DNA from: Marinilactibacillus piezotolerans
Lineage (GTDB): Bacteria; Bacillota; Bacilli; Lactobacillales; Carnobacteriaceae_A
Direction of reading: 5' to 3'
Assembly (NCBI RefSeq): GCF_900169305.1
Contig: NZ_FWDP01000004.1
Coordinates: forward strand, 682,001-746,000
DNA: 64,000 nt
Part shown: piece by piece, positions 54,650 to 63,453 of the stretch
How the letters are laid out: the number at the start of each line of letters is the position of its first letter
Numbering within the stretch: the stretch's first letter is position 1
Notes under the pieces: model-generated
What the model saw: the letters and a program-made list of their open reading frames with translations, nothing else
Told to the model about the DNA's origin: nothing
The model's database searches: none
Made by a program: the position numbers and the translations under genes

Positions 54650-56311
54650 ATGAAATTTGAAAATATAATAAAACTTGTCTTGTTTGTGTTTAGTATAGTC
54701 GGCATTGTTTTCTTTGCTTTCGGATTAGACTTTGGTCAGTCAAATCGCTTTGAAGATCTTTTTATTGAAGCAGAGGCTTACGAAGAAATAAAGGAAAACA
54801 GAACCCATATAACAGAAGATACTCATCCAGAAATTCAGTTTGATGGTCAGTCTCTCAATTTTGATTCTTTAAATGGCTTTTATCTATATTCTCTAATTGA
54901 TGACAACGCAAATCGTTTTAACCCTGTAGTCAAGACTTTGTCGCATGAATTGACTCAATACGATGTAGCCTTATCAGGAGAAGCTATTACTGAAAAAAGT
55001 TTAAACGAAAACGATTCTGTCCAGATTCTTCTATATACGGATTCAAATTATAAAGAGTATACTTTGAAAATGACTGATCTGCCTGTTGTAAATATTAACC
55101 TTGATCAGTCTCCGGAAGACCCAACTCATCCCATTGGAGATCTTGATGCTTCTGCTCAGTTCAGTCTGTTTGATAATCGTAAGGATGTTCCTTCCGCTGA
55201 AAGATTGATTGAAAGTCAGTCATACATTCGACTCAGAGGTGCTTCAAGTAGAATGCACCCTAAAAAGCAGTTCCGCTTGAACTTACGCGAGTTTTCAATT
55301 GGGGCTAGCGAAAGTAACAACCACTTGTCCTTACTCGATATGAGAAAAGACGATGACTGGATACTATATGCCGCTTATAATGATCCTGAAAAAATACGAA
55401 ATACATTTTCTAATAATCTATGGTATGAATTTGCTGCAGATAACAATCCACTTGGCATCGTCAATGGTACACAAGGGAAAATTGTTGAAGTATTCATAGA
55501 TGATATGTATTGGGGGGTCTATACATTGATGCATCCAATTGATGATAAACAGCTCGAACTCTCAACAACGAACGATCCTGAAACAAGTGAACTATACTAT
55601 CGTACAGTATCCAATGTACCATTCGATAAAGAACAGATGATAGCTTCTGAGAATCATTTGGTAAATGGACGTTTCGAATTTAGAGATCCCGAACCCTTTT
55701 ATGATCCAAAGCAGTGGGACCCAATCATTCGTCATATGTCTATGCTAACAGCTTCTGAAAAGGAACTAAGATCTTATTTAAACGAAGAAGTTTATCTTGA
55801 AAACTTAATTGACTATTACCTGTTTTTAAATTTATCTCAAGCATCTGATAACGATAAAAAGAACCATAACTACATTTCTAAAATCAGTGATGGTCAGAGA
55901 ATGATGCTAGAGTCCCCTTGGGATCTAGATTTGACATGGGGATTGCAATGGACACCAGAAAGTGAGTTTCTCTCAGTCGTTCGTCGAGATCCTGCTGTAA
56001 ACTTTATCCCTTCAGTTTCTTTGATCACTCATGCCGTAGATTTGAATATGGAAGATGTTATTAAAAAAATAGAACAAAGGTATGATGAGTTACGCAATAG
56101 TGATTGGGAAACGAATAATTTATTAAATACCTTATCTTCATACGAAGAACAGATATATGGTTCTGGTGCTATGTTAAGAGAGCATGAAAGATGGCCGGAT
56201 TCAGCCTATACGGAAAACGCTGAAGAGTTAAAAGACTATGTTGAAACGCGATTGATTTATCTCGATCAATTCATAGAAACGCTTGGTAGAAAGGAGACCC
56301 CAAATGAGTAA
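54650..56311 (+). CDS. CotH-family protein kinase-like protein
   Basis: The start is the ATG at 54650; an ATG four codons upstream is part of the GGAGG site. The 553-residue protein has one N-terminal membrane helix (FVFSIVGIVFFAFGL) and an extracellular CotH domain. IRLRGASSRMHPKKQFRLNL is the ATP-side block with its Lys, DNDKKNHNYI carries the catalytic Asp-like site, and PWDLDLTWG holds the metal-binding Asp pair. CotH of Bacillus phosphorylates spore coat proteins; non-spore homologues are of unknown role. It leads an operon with VTC and DUF4956 genes. Confidence 0.88.
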   Translation: MKFENIIKLVLFVFSIVGIVFFAFGLDFGQSNRFEDLFIEAEAYEEIKENRTHITEDTHPEIQFDGQSLNFDSLNGFYLYSLIDDNANRFNPVVKTLSHELTQYDVALSGEAITEKSLNENDSVQILLYTDSNYKEYTLKMTDLPVVNINLDQSPEDPTHPIGDLDASAQFSLFDNRKDVPSAERLIESQSYIRLRGASSRMHPKKQFRLNLREFSIGASESNNHLSLLDMRKDDDWILYAAYNDPEKIRNTFSNNLWYEFAADNNPLGIVNGTQGKIVEVFIDDMYWGVYTLMHPIDDKQLELSTTNDPETSELYYRTVSNVPFDKEQMIASENHLVNGRFEFRDPEPFYDPKQWDPIIRHMSMLTASEKELRSYLNEEVYLENLIDYYLFLNLSQASDNDKKNHNYISKISDGQRMMLESPWDLDLTWGLQWTPESEFLSVVRRDPAVNFIPSVSLITHAVDLNMEDVIKKIEQRYDELRNSDWETNNLLNTLSSYEEQIYGSGAMLREHERWPDSAYTENAEELKDYVETRLIYLDQFIETLGRKETPNE

Positions 56312-57020
56312 GTCTGGTGTACATTATCGAAATGAATTAAAGTATTTTGTATCTGCCAATAGTTTAGATGTGGTTGAAAATCGTCTCAAAAATTTAATTC
56401 ATCTTGATCCTTATGTAGATAAAGAAAAAGGATTCTATATTGTTAAAAGTCTTTACTTTGATGACTATGATGATACGTGCTTAAATCACAATGAATACAG
56501 TCTAGGTCGGAGAAAAAAATATCGTATCCGCATGTATGGAAACAATGCTGAGCTGATCATTTTAGAAAAAAAAGAAAAAGAAAACAGCATGTCTCGAAAA
56601 ACAAGTTGTAAATTATCAAAAAAGCAATATCATGCACTTTTTAATGGAGAAGTAGAACGATTATACTGGGAAACAGAAGATGAGCTTTTAAAAGAATTCT
56701 CCTTGCAGATTATGCTGAAACGGTTCACCCCAAAAGTCGTCATTAAATATGAACGAACAGCTTTTATTGATTTTCCTGGAAATGTGCGAGTAACCATTGA
56801 TCGTAATATTTCCTGTTCTACTCAAATCAACCGCTTCTTAGACAGTGACTATACTGTTATTCCAATACTGGAGAAAGGACAGCATCTGCTTGAAGTAAAG
56901 TATGATGAGTTTCTGCCTGATTACATCAAACAGGTCATTCAGTTAGATAGTTTAGAACAAGCAACATTCTCAAAATACTATATGGGAAGAATCACTTCTC
57001 AAAATCACGGAGGAATTTAA
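56304..57020 (+). CDS. VTC-domain polyphosphate polymerase-like protein
   Basis: The start is the ATG at 56304 (MSKSGVHYRNELKYFV), behind GGAGA, overlapping the CotH gene by 8 bases. The 238-residue protein is one VTC domain, a triphosphate-tunnel fold. Basic and acidic tunnel positions are visible in RNELKYF, KSLYFDDYDD, RKKYRIRMYG, LEKKEKEN, VIKYERTAF, RVTIDRNI and LEVKYDEFLP, with SKYYMGR at the end. Yeast VTC makes polyphosphate from ATP; bacterial single-domain versions are little studied. Coupling with CotH and DUF4956 is a recurring arrangement. Confidence 0.88.
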   Translation: MSKSGVHYRNELKYFVSANSLDVVENRLKNLIHLDPYVDKEKGFYIVKSLYFDDYDDTCLNHNEYSLGRRKKYRIRMYGNNAELIILEKKEKENSMSRKTSCKLSKKQYHALFNGEVERLYWETEDELLKEFSLQIMLKRFTPKVVIKYERTAFIDFPGNVRVTIDRNISCSTQINRFLDSDYTVIPILEKGQHLLEVKYDEFLPDYIKQVIQLDSLEQATFSKYYMGRITSQNHGGI

Positions 57021-57023
57021 ATT

Positions 57024-57698
57024 ATGTATCAATTACAAAATATCTTAGACGGCATTAGCCCTGGATTTGAAAATGAAGAAATTACAACCACTACCATTCT
57101 CACAATGTTACTAATGGTATCAATATTCTCGTTTTATGAGTTTCTGGTTTATCGCTATGTCTCTAAAAGAAGTTTCTATTCTAAACACTTCAACATTTCA
57201 CTAGCGATTATTCCATTTTTTATTGCGAGCATCATCATGTCGCTTCAAAGCAGCCTTGTAGTTACCTTAGGAACAATCGGCGCGTTAGCCATTATTCGTT
57301 TCCGTACAGCCGTTAAGGATCCTTTAGATATGGTTTACCTTTTCTGGTCAGTACATACAGGTATCGTAGTAGGTACTGGATTATATGAAGTAGCCTTTCT
57401 CACTTCAGTAGTCGTTACTGTCTTTATCCTATTACTTGACTTTATGCCGCTTGGTAAAGCCCCTTATTTACTGGTACTCAATATTAAAGACATTGAAGAG
57501 GAAGACACTGTATTAGCTTTAGTCAATCAATATGCCCGCAACGTAAATGTTAAATCTCGTAATTTCTCTTCAAATGGTATTGATATGATTGCAGAAGTCA
57601 GAACAAAAGAAGAAGCAAAATTAATGCAGGAAATTGTCAATCTTGATTCAGTCAAAGCCGCTTCGCTGGTCGCTCATGATGGAGAAAAGGAATTTTAG
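57024..57698 (+). CDS. DUF4956 membrane protein
   Basis: The 224-residue protein has four to five transmembrane helices (about 28-140). The conserved DUF4956 segment is LGTIGALAIIRFRTAVKDPLDMVYLFWSVHTGIVVGTGLYEVA, after which a soluble C-terminal ferredoxin-like domain (ARNVNVKSRNFSSNGIDMIAEVRTKEEA) follows. DUF4956 is regularly next to VTC proteins and may form the membrane channel or scaffold for polyphosphate handling; this is inference. GGAGG overlaps the VTC stop. Confidence 0.88.
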   Translation: MYQLQNILDGISPGFENEEITTTTILTMLLMVSIFSFYEFLVYRYVSKRSFYSKHFNISLAIIPFFIASIIMSLQSSLVVTLGTIGALAIIRFRTAVKDPLDMVYLFWSVHTGIVVGTGLYEVAFLTSVVVTVFILLLDFMPLGKAPYLLVLNIKDIEEEDTVLALVNQYARNVNVKSRNFSSNGIDMIAEVRTKEEAKLMQEIVNLDSVKAASLVAHDGEKEF

Positions 57699-57757
57699 AG
57701 TATAAAATGATATTAAGAAAGTCACTAATCTAAAGGGTTAAAGTCAAAATCGAGCAA

Positions 57758-57835
57758 AGAGCTAATCGCTTTTCGATTAGCTGCCCTCCCACACCATCGT
57801 GCCTACGGTTCCGTACACTGCTGTTCAAATACCTT
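57758..57835 (+). other. Structured non-coding segment
   Basis: Two hairpins follow the DUF4956 gene: AGCTAATCG/CGATTAGCT near 57760-57782, and GTG-CC-TACGG/CCGTA-CAC near 57800-57818, joined by CTGCCCTCCCACACCATC. The sequence is more GC-rich than its surroundings. It resembles tails I have seen near group II introns, but I cannot confirm that. Confidence 0.35.
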
Positions 57836-57843
57836 GCGTAAGC

Positions 57844-57870
57844 AGACGCTGCCAGCTGGCAGCGTCTTTT
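57844..57870 (+). terminator. Terminator of the CotH-VTC-DUF4956 operon
   Basis: A perfect 24-base palindrome with half AGACGCTGCCAG, followed by TTTT. It is GC-rich and the strongest hairpin in the window. Confidence 0.8.
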
Positions 57871-57962
57871 CGTTATAAGTGCCCAATGAACTTTAGGCAT
57901 TTTAGATATTCTCCAGTATTTCTCACGAGAGTATCCGATGCGTTTTACGCAAAACTAGTTGA

Positions 57963-59021
57963 CTAGAATACATATACCCTTTGTATCCTGTAACTAATGA
58001 AAAATAAAATTCCATCAACAACTATTTTAATAGCTGACTCTTGATAGCCTGTGACAGAGTAAACTAAATAAACAAGTACTGCTGATAGAGTCAATTGTAA
58101 GATCACTAGTGTAAAATACCGCCACATAGAGTACGATATATTTTTAGTACTTTTAAATACAATATTTTTATTGACTGTATAGTTGACAGAAGAAGAAATT
58201 ACACGAGCAGATATAGTGGCTAATGCTATTCTAAATGCTGCTGAAATCGGCCCTAAAAGATTGAAAACCAACTGAAAAATCAAAATATCAATAATGAAAG
58301 ATAACACAGAACTAGAAATATATTTAAAGAAGTTTCTAAATAATAGATAGTATATTTCAATTGAATCTGTTATCGGGTTAAAGTGCGTTTCGCTATTTCC
58401 CTCTATATAAATCGTCTCAATTGTTATCTCTTTAATCGGTATAAGTTCTCTGACAGTTTTGATCAACACATCGGTCTCATAACTGAACCGTTCTCCATCT
58501 AGATCGATAAAGTGATGCATAATTGAAGTAGGGATAGCTCTAAGGCCCGTTTGTGTATCCTTTATTGGTTTTCCAAAAAGTAATTTAAAAATCGTTTTCG
58601 TCAACTTATTACCAAATTTACTTTTAAAAGGGACCATTTTACTGTTAAAGTCCCTGGCTCCAAGAATCAATGTAGTTGGATTTGCTTCTAATTCTTTTGC
58701 TAGTTTTTCTACGTCACTAACTAAATGCTGACCATCTGAATCAACAGTAATCATCCCTGTCCACTGTTCAAGATTCGGCATATTCAAAAAATAGTTAATA
58801 GCATTTTTTAGAGCTCTTCCTTTTCCTAGATTAATGGAATGGTTTATTAGTGTAACTTCTTTATTTTGATCGAGTTGTTTGAAAATATGCTTACATTCAG
58901 CTTTACTGCCATCATCAATTACTAAGATAGATTGATACCCTTTTTTAACAAGTTCATCCACATAATGAATCATTTCATTGCCTGGATTATATGCAGGAAT
59001 TACGATTAATGTTTTTTTCAT
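57963..59021 (-). CDS. Family 2 glycosyltransferase fused to a GtrA-like membrane domain
   Basis: In this 352-residue protein, residues 1-215 are a DPM1-like GT2: IVIPAYNPGNEMIHYV, ILVIDDGSKAE, MITVDSDGQH with the D-x-D site and TQTGLRAIPT. Residues about 228-350 form a four-helix GtrA domain (FKYISSSVLSFIIDILIFQL, then SSSVNYTVNKNIVFKS). Such fusions make polyprenyl-phosphate sugars and help flip them for GT-C enzymes. It lies 12 bases after the polytopic membrane protein, which could use its product. Confidence 0.88.
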   Translation of the reverse strand: MKKTLIVIPAYNPGNEMIHYVDELVKKGYQSILVIDDGSKAECKHIFKQLDQNKEVTLINHSINLGKGRALKNAINYFLNMPNLEQWTGMITVDSDGQHLVSDVEKLAKELEANPTTLILGARDFNSKMVPFKSKFGNKLTKTIFKLLFGKPIKDTQTGLRAIPTSIMHHFIDLDGERFSYETDVLIKTVRELIPIKEITIETIYIEGNSETHFNPITDSIEIYYLLFRNFFKYISSSVLSFIIDILIFQLVFNLLGPISAAFRIALATISARVISSSVNYTVNKNIVFKSTKNISYSMWRYFTLVILQLTLSAVLVYLVYSVTGYQESAIKIVVDGILFFISYRIQRVYVF

Positions 59022-59033
59022 ATAACGCCCTCA

Positions 59034-60794
59034 CTATTTATTTAGGAAAATAAGTGAATCAAGTTCTTTATCTTCAAAACTTGTTTCTAATATTTCTGTT
59101 AATTTTTGATCGTTCTCTAGTATTAATAGATATCTGTCTTCACCAATTATAGACTGGTCTACTGTTTGATTATCTAAAATTTTGATATCTGAACTTCTTA
59201 GTTCGTAACGTGCAATGTACCTCAATGCACCACTGCTTTTTAACGCTTCATTATCTGAGATATAAATCGTGTACTTCTCTCCAGGTATATATGGCTGATC
59301 CGATAAGGCATCATTAAAATACCTTCTTACTGGTGTCTCTTTATGTTCGAGTTGCACTAAGTTGAAAACTTCAGTATATTTCTCTCTAATTAAAATTGGT
59401 GTAACTACAAAAGTAAATAATAATATCAAAGTAATAAAATTGGCTTTAGTCCGTGATTGTGTTTCTTGCGTTGCTTTAAGCAAATATATTAATCCAACCC
59501 CAAACAAATATATAACGATTGTAAAACTATAACGACTGTATGCAGCTAATATTAGAGCTTCATCTAAAGGCATGGACAGTACATACATAGCCCATAATGC
59601 TAATTGATAGAGTGAATAGACTGCCAGTAGTGCTACTATAATTTTCCAACTAAAAAGTCTTTTGCTTTTTTGACCTTGTAACGCTCTTATACCATTAAAA
59701 ATAACGATAAAACTAAATATGAAGACTAAAATTTTGACATCAACATTACTCAAGGTAATCATTTTATTAATAAATAAGTCTGTAATTTCCTTGATATCTT
59801 GAGAAGTTTTGCCGTCAAAAACATTTCTATAATTCTCTAATGAGAATGAGTGCTTTGTCTCCAGCCCAGTTGGAAAGGTAAAAGCTACATGCTTTGACCA
59901 AAGATAGTTGATAGTAAATGGAACTCCTATACTCGCAATTATATAAAGTAAAATATTTTTTAGTGGTTCTCTGTTAATAAATGAATAATAAACGATCAGT
60001 AAAGATACTATAACCACAAAAAAGAGACTACTATTCTTAACGGTTACTAAATATGTTAGTATTGGTAAGACAGTATAAAAGCCTTTAGATATATTTTTCT
60101 CAGTACTATAAAAGATTACGATACAAGTTGCTGCAATTCCAATTAAGGGGAGAATCGTATCAACTAGCAAAACAAATGGAGAATTATAAGCTGTTAAGAA
60201 AAAGACTGTTGCTATAATGATAACAATACTTTTGACAATACGATTTTCTTTTACCAATGAGAACAAAGTTGTAATACTTGCAGAAACTAAAATACTCTGA
60301 GCAAAAAGGAATACCCCTTCAGTATTACCAAGTGTTTTAGCTATAAAGTAGATAAAACTAGCACTTCCGGTTGGATAAGATTTGAAAATAATTAAATCAG
60401 AAGAATTGGACGGAAATTGATTAGAATTTACAATTTCTCTAGTGACCAATCCCCAGTGAGAAAAATCATCATAGTGTGCTAATGATTTTCCTCTAAGTAA
60501 TAAAACAAAATAGACTGTCATGGCTACAAAATAAATCAATCCGACTGGAAAAGATAAGTTTAACTTCTTTTGCCAAATTATATATATCAAGCTAAGTAAT
60601 GATACAATAGATAATATAATTACTGATTCAATTAATAGATTGAGTAACCCTGAAATAAATACAATAATCCCCAAAACACTACATATTACAACAGGACTGA
60701 ACTCTTCTTTGACCTTAAAGTAAACAGTAGCAACTTGGTAATAACCTATAAAAATTATCGTTAATAGAAAAAAACGAATTAATAATACTAGCAT
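59034..60794 (-). CDS. Polytopic membrane protein, probable GT-C-type glycosyltransferase
   Basis: The start is taken as the ATG at 60794, behind AAAGGA; an upstream TTG frame start is less likely. The 586-residue protein has about 12 transmembrane helices and a soluble C-terminal domain of roughly 110 residues (KYTEVFNLVQLEHKETPVRRYF and on). A first extracellular loop contains HYDDFSHWGLVTREI, an acidic D-D/H pattern as expected for GT-C catalytic loops. With the GT2-GtrA partner it would add a sugar on the outer face of the membrane to a wall polymer. Low direct family similarity keeps this an inference. Confidence 0.65.
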   Translation of the reverse strand: MLVLLIRFFLLTIIFIGYYQVATVYFKVKEEFSPVVICSVLGIIVFISGLLNLLIESVIILSIVSLLSLIYIIWQKKLNLSFPVGLIYFVAMTVYFVLLLRGKSLAHYDDFSHWGLVTREIVNSNQFPSNSSDLIIFKSYPTGSASFIYFIAKTLGNTEGVFLFAQSILVSASITTLFSLVKENRIVKSIVIIIATVFFLTAYNSPFVLLVDTILPLIGIAATCIVIFYSTEKNISKGFYTVLPILTYLVTVKNSSLFFVVIVSLLIVYYSFINREPLKNILLYIIASIGVPFTINYLWSKHVAFTFPTGLETKHSFSLENYRNVFDGKTSQDIKEITDLFINKMITLSNVDVKILVFIFSFIVIFNGIRALQGQKSKRLFSWKIIVALLAVYSLYQLALWAMYVLSMPLDEALILAAYSRYSFTIVIYLFGVGLIYLLKATQETQSRTKANFITLILLFTFVVTPILIREKYTEVFNLVQLEHKETPVRRYFNDALSDQPYIPGEKYTIYISDNEALKSSGALRYIARYELRSSDIKILDNQTVDQSIIGEDRYLLILENDQKLTEILETSFEDKELDSLIFLNK

Positions 60795-61009
60795 AAGCTT
60801 TCCTTTCAATTTAAATGTTAATGATCTTACAATTGTATAAAAAAATTATAAAAGGAGTATCCCAACTATTTTAATAGAAACTCACTTGTTAATCAAGATG
60901 TAGTACAAAACCTTTATTATAAATTTAACTAACCAAAGCGAAAGTCACTGCAAAAAGCAATGGTATATAGGTATCGCAAATAATCATAGCTTCGATAGAT
61001 TTGTATTAC
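60795..61009. other. Upstream region of the GT-C/GT2 operon
   Basis: AT-rich with no gene. A run of eight G lies nearby at 61016-61023. No operator was recognised. Confidence 0.3.
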
Positions 61010-61260
61010 AATAGAGGGGGGGGTCAGTTCTCTTGAACTACTTTACTTCATGGTAATACAAGGAGATCGACTTTGATAGTAATGTATAAAATATCTTCCT
61101 TACAGATTGGACACTCATAAGTATAGCATATAATTTTATAACCTTTAGATCAGCAGGAATAAATTCAATTTCTTGGTGAACTTCTTCTTTCCAATAAATC
61201 CTACATTTTACTACACCAGGAACACTATCATCAGTTTGTTGCATTGGAACTTCTACTATC
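61010..61260 (-). pseudogene. IS66-family transposase remnant
   Basis: The minus strand reads WKEEVHQEIEFIPADLKVI and, after one frameshift, CYTYECPICKEDI. This matches the N-terminal zinc-finger region of IS66 TnpC proteins (an I-G-K-E then E-I-E-I-I-P-A-x-x-K-V-I then Y-x-C-x-x-C pattern). The DDE core is gone. It is a short relic between the GT-C operon and the rhamnose operon. Confidence 0.55.
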
Positions 61261-61404
61261 TCTTAATTTATCATCATCAATCTTCAAACTTGTTTACCGT
61301 AAAGCTAAACATAAAAAGGAATAATTGATTCTAATGATACTACTTCTATCTTTCCATACACATTATTCTTATATGTATTTGAGTAACATTGAATGACTTG
61401 GCAT

Positions 61405-61451
61405 AAAAAAGTAGTATCAGTCCATATCTAATGAACTGATACTACTTTTTT
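61405..61451. terminator. Bidirectional terminator
   Basis: A perfect 17-bp stem AAAAAAGTAGTATCAGT/ACTGATACTACTTTTTT around 13 bases. On the minus strand it would end the rfb operon. Confidence 0.88.
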
Positions 61452-61579
61452 GTATTATGATAATTTTCATGCAGCATTATCCTCTTAGAAGAGAATAGAG
61501 CATTTAGTGTTACTACCATACTTACTTTTAAAAAAAGAGAGTATAGACGAGCTCTTGTTTTCACTATATTATGATAAGC

Positions 61580-62413
61580 TTAGTTTTTTAACATCTGCTC
61601 AAGAGCAACCGACCAATCCAGAATATCAAAATTCGTATTTTTAGCCTTACTCAGATTCATAACTGAGTGATTTGGTCTTACAGCTTTTTGGGGAAACTCT
61701 TCTGAAGTGACAGGATCAATTTTTATCTTGTTATCTTTTAAAATCTCTTTAGCGAAATCATACCAGGTGGCTGTTTGATCATTTGACAAATGATAAATTC
61801 CGTAAGCAGGTTTAGTGTGAGCAAGGTGCAGCATAAACTCTGCTAAGGTTTTAGTCCACGTAGGTCTGCCAACCTGATCATTTACCACTTTCAGTTCATC
61901 TCTTGTTTCTGCCAGCTTTTTCATTGTCCAGACAAAATTGTTTCCAAATGCTCCAAAAACCCATGAAGTACGTATAATATAATATTTCTCCAAGTTCTGT
62001 TCGACTGATTTTTCTCCAGCTAGCTTTGCTTTACCATATTCATTCTGAGGATTGGTTGAATCATCTTCAGCGTACTCTGCTTCACCATTACCATCAAATA
62101 CATAATCGGTACTAATATAAATCATTGTCGCATCCAATTCCTTACAAGCTGCAGCAATATTTCCAGTACCTTGAACATTTACCGCCCAGTTCATCTCTTT
62201 TCCTTCATCTTCTGCCTTATCAACCGCTGTATAGGCAGCACAATGGAAAACCATATCAGGCTGATCTTTTTTAAACGTCTTATTAATTTTCACTTTATCT
62301 AAAATGTTTAATTCAGAAGAACCATAAGCTGTAAAGTTTAGATTCAAATCTGTTAGTAAACGGGTTACTTCTTTTCCTAACTGTCCAGTGGCACCTGTTA
62401 CGAGAAATTTCAT
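61580..62413 (-). CDS. rfbD: dTDP-4-dehydrorhamnose reductase
   Basis: The 277-residue SDR enzyme catalyses the last step of dTDP-L-rhamnose synthesis. It shows FLVTGATGQLGKEVTRLL, VFHCAAYTAVDKAEDE, ISTDYVFDG, and the catalytic Y-x-x-x-K in NEYGKAKLAGE. GGAGC precedes the ATG. It closes the operon order rfbC-rfbB-rfbD (rfbA presumably lies beyond the right edge). Rhamnose may feed the exopolysaccharide or the wall polymer built by the neighbouring GT-C/GT2 pair. Confidence 0.95.
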   Translation of the reverse strand: MKFLVTGATGQLGKEVTRLLTDLNLNFTAYGSSELNILDKVKINKTFKKDQPDMVFHCAAYTAVDKAEDEGKEMNWAVNVQGTGNIAAACKELDATMIYISTDYVFDGNGEAEYAEDDSTNPQNEYGKAKLAGEKSVEQNLEKYYIIRTSWVFGAFGNNFVWTMKKLAETRDELKVVNDQVGRPTWTKTLAEFMLHLAHTKPAYGIYHLSNDQTATWYDFAKEILKDNKIKIDPVTSEEFPQKAVRPNHSVMNLSKAKNTNFDILDWSVALEQMLKN

Positions 62414-62467
62414 TAAAAAAGCTCCTTTTTAAGTTATTGATAAATGAGCATGTACATTTGCTTTTAC

Positions 62468-63451
62468 TTAACCTAACTTCGCTCTTTCTTTCAGTGGTCG
62501 CCACCAGCTCTCATTATTGTTGTACCATTCTATCGTTTCTAAAATCCCCGTATCAAATGTAAATCTCGGTTTCCAGCCAAGTTCTTTTTCCAATTTTGTT
62601 GGATCAATCGCATATCTTAAATCGTGACCTAGTCTATCCTCTACGTATACTTTCAATTCTTTCGGAGCATCCAGTTTTTCTATAATCAAATCAACGATTT
62701 CATTATTTGTCCGTTCATTATGTCCACCAATATTATAGACTTCCCCGCTTCTGCCTTTTCTTAATACTAGATCAATTGCTTGGCAGTGGTCTTGGACATG
62801 CAGCCAGTCTCTTATATTTTTCCCATCCCCATATACCGGCAACTGTTTCCCATCCATAGCATTCGTTATCATTAAAGGAATCAACTTTTCTGGAAAGTGA
62901 TATGGACCGTAGTTATTAGAACACCTTGTGATATTAATGTTCATTCCATATGTTTCATGGTAAGAGCGTACTAATAAATCTGCCCCTGCTTTAGAAGCTG
63001 AATAAGGACTGTTTGGAGCTATGGGAGTCTCCTCAGTGAAGTAACCTTCTTCTCCTAAACTACCGTATACTTCATCTGTTGAAACTTGTAAGTATTTTTC
63101 TATATTCATTTCCTTCGCAACATTTAATAACGAAAGAGTTCCTTTAATATTCGTTTCTACAAATATCTCTGGATTCAAGATACTTCTATCTACATGTGAC
63201 TCAGCCGCAAAGTTAACAAAATGCGTTATCTCGTACTGATCTACTAAGTGTTTAACTAGTTCGGCATTATTTATATTTCCTTGAACAAAATAGTGATTAG
63301 GATGATTCATTACATCATCTAAGTTATGAATGTTTCCAGCATAAGTTAATAAATCTATATTAACAATTACATCATTGGGATGGTTTTCCAGCATGTAGTG
63401 TACAAAATTGCTTCCAATGAATCCTGCTCCACCAGTAACTAAAATATTCAT
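62468..63451 (-). CDS. rfbB: dTDP-glucose 4,6-dehydratase
   Basis: The start is the ATG at 63451 (MNILVTGGAGFIGSN); an in-frame ATG six codons upstream forms part of the GGAGG site. The 327-residue extended SDR shows TGGAGFIGSNFV, AAESHVDRSI, STDEVYGSLGEEG and the catalytic YSASKAGADLLVRSY. It converts dTDP-glucose to dTDP-4-keto-6-deoxyglucose. It begins 2 bases after the rfbC stop. Confidence 0.95.
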   Translation of the reverse strand: MNILVTGGAGFIGSNFVHYMLENHPNDVIVNIDLLTYAGNIHNLDDVMNHPNHYFVQGNINNAELVKHLVDQYEITHFVNFAAESHVDRSILNPEIFVETNIKGTLSLLNVAKEMNIEKYLQVSTDEVYGSLGEEGYFTEETPIAPNSPYSASKAGADLLVRSYHETYGMNINITRCSNNYGPYHFPEKLIPLMITNAMDGKQLPVYGDGKNIRDWLHVQDHCQAIDLVLRKGRSGEVYNIGGHNERTNNEIVDLIIEKLDAPKELKVYVEDRLGHDLRYAIDPTKLEKELGWKPRFTFDTGILETIEWYNNNESWWRPLKERAKLG

Positions 63452-63453
63452 GT

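Noticed and set aside
57963-59021. Dolichol-phosphate mannose synthase as a firm call
   Set aside because: The fold fits, but the sugar donor cannot be told from sequence, so only the GT2-GtrA class is given.
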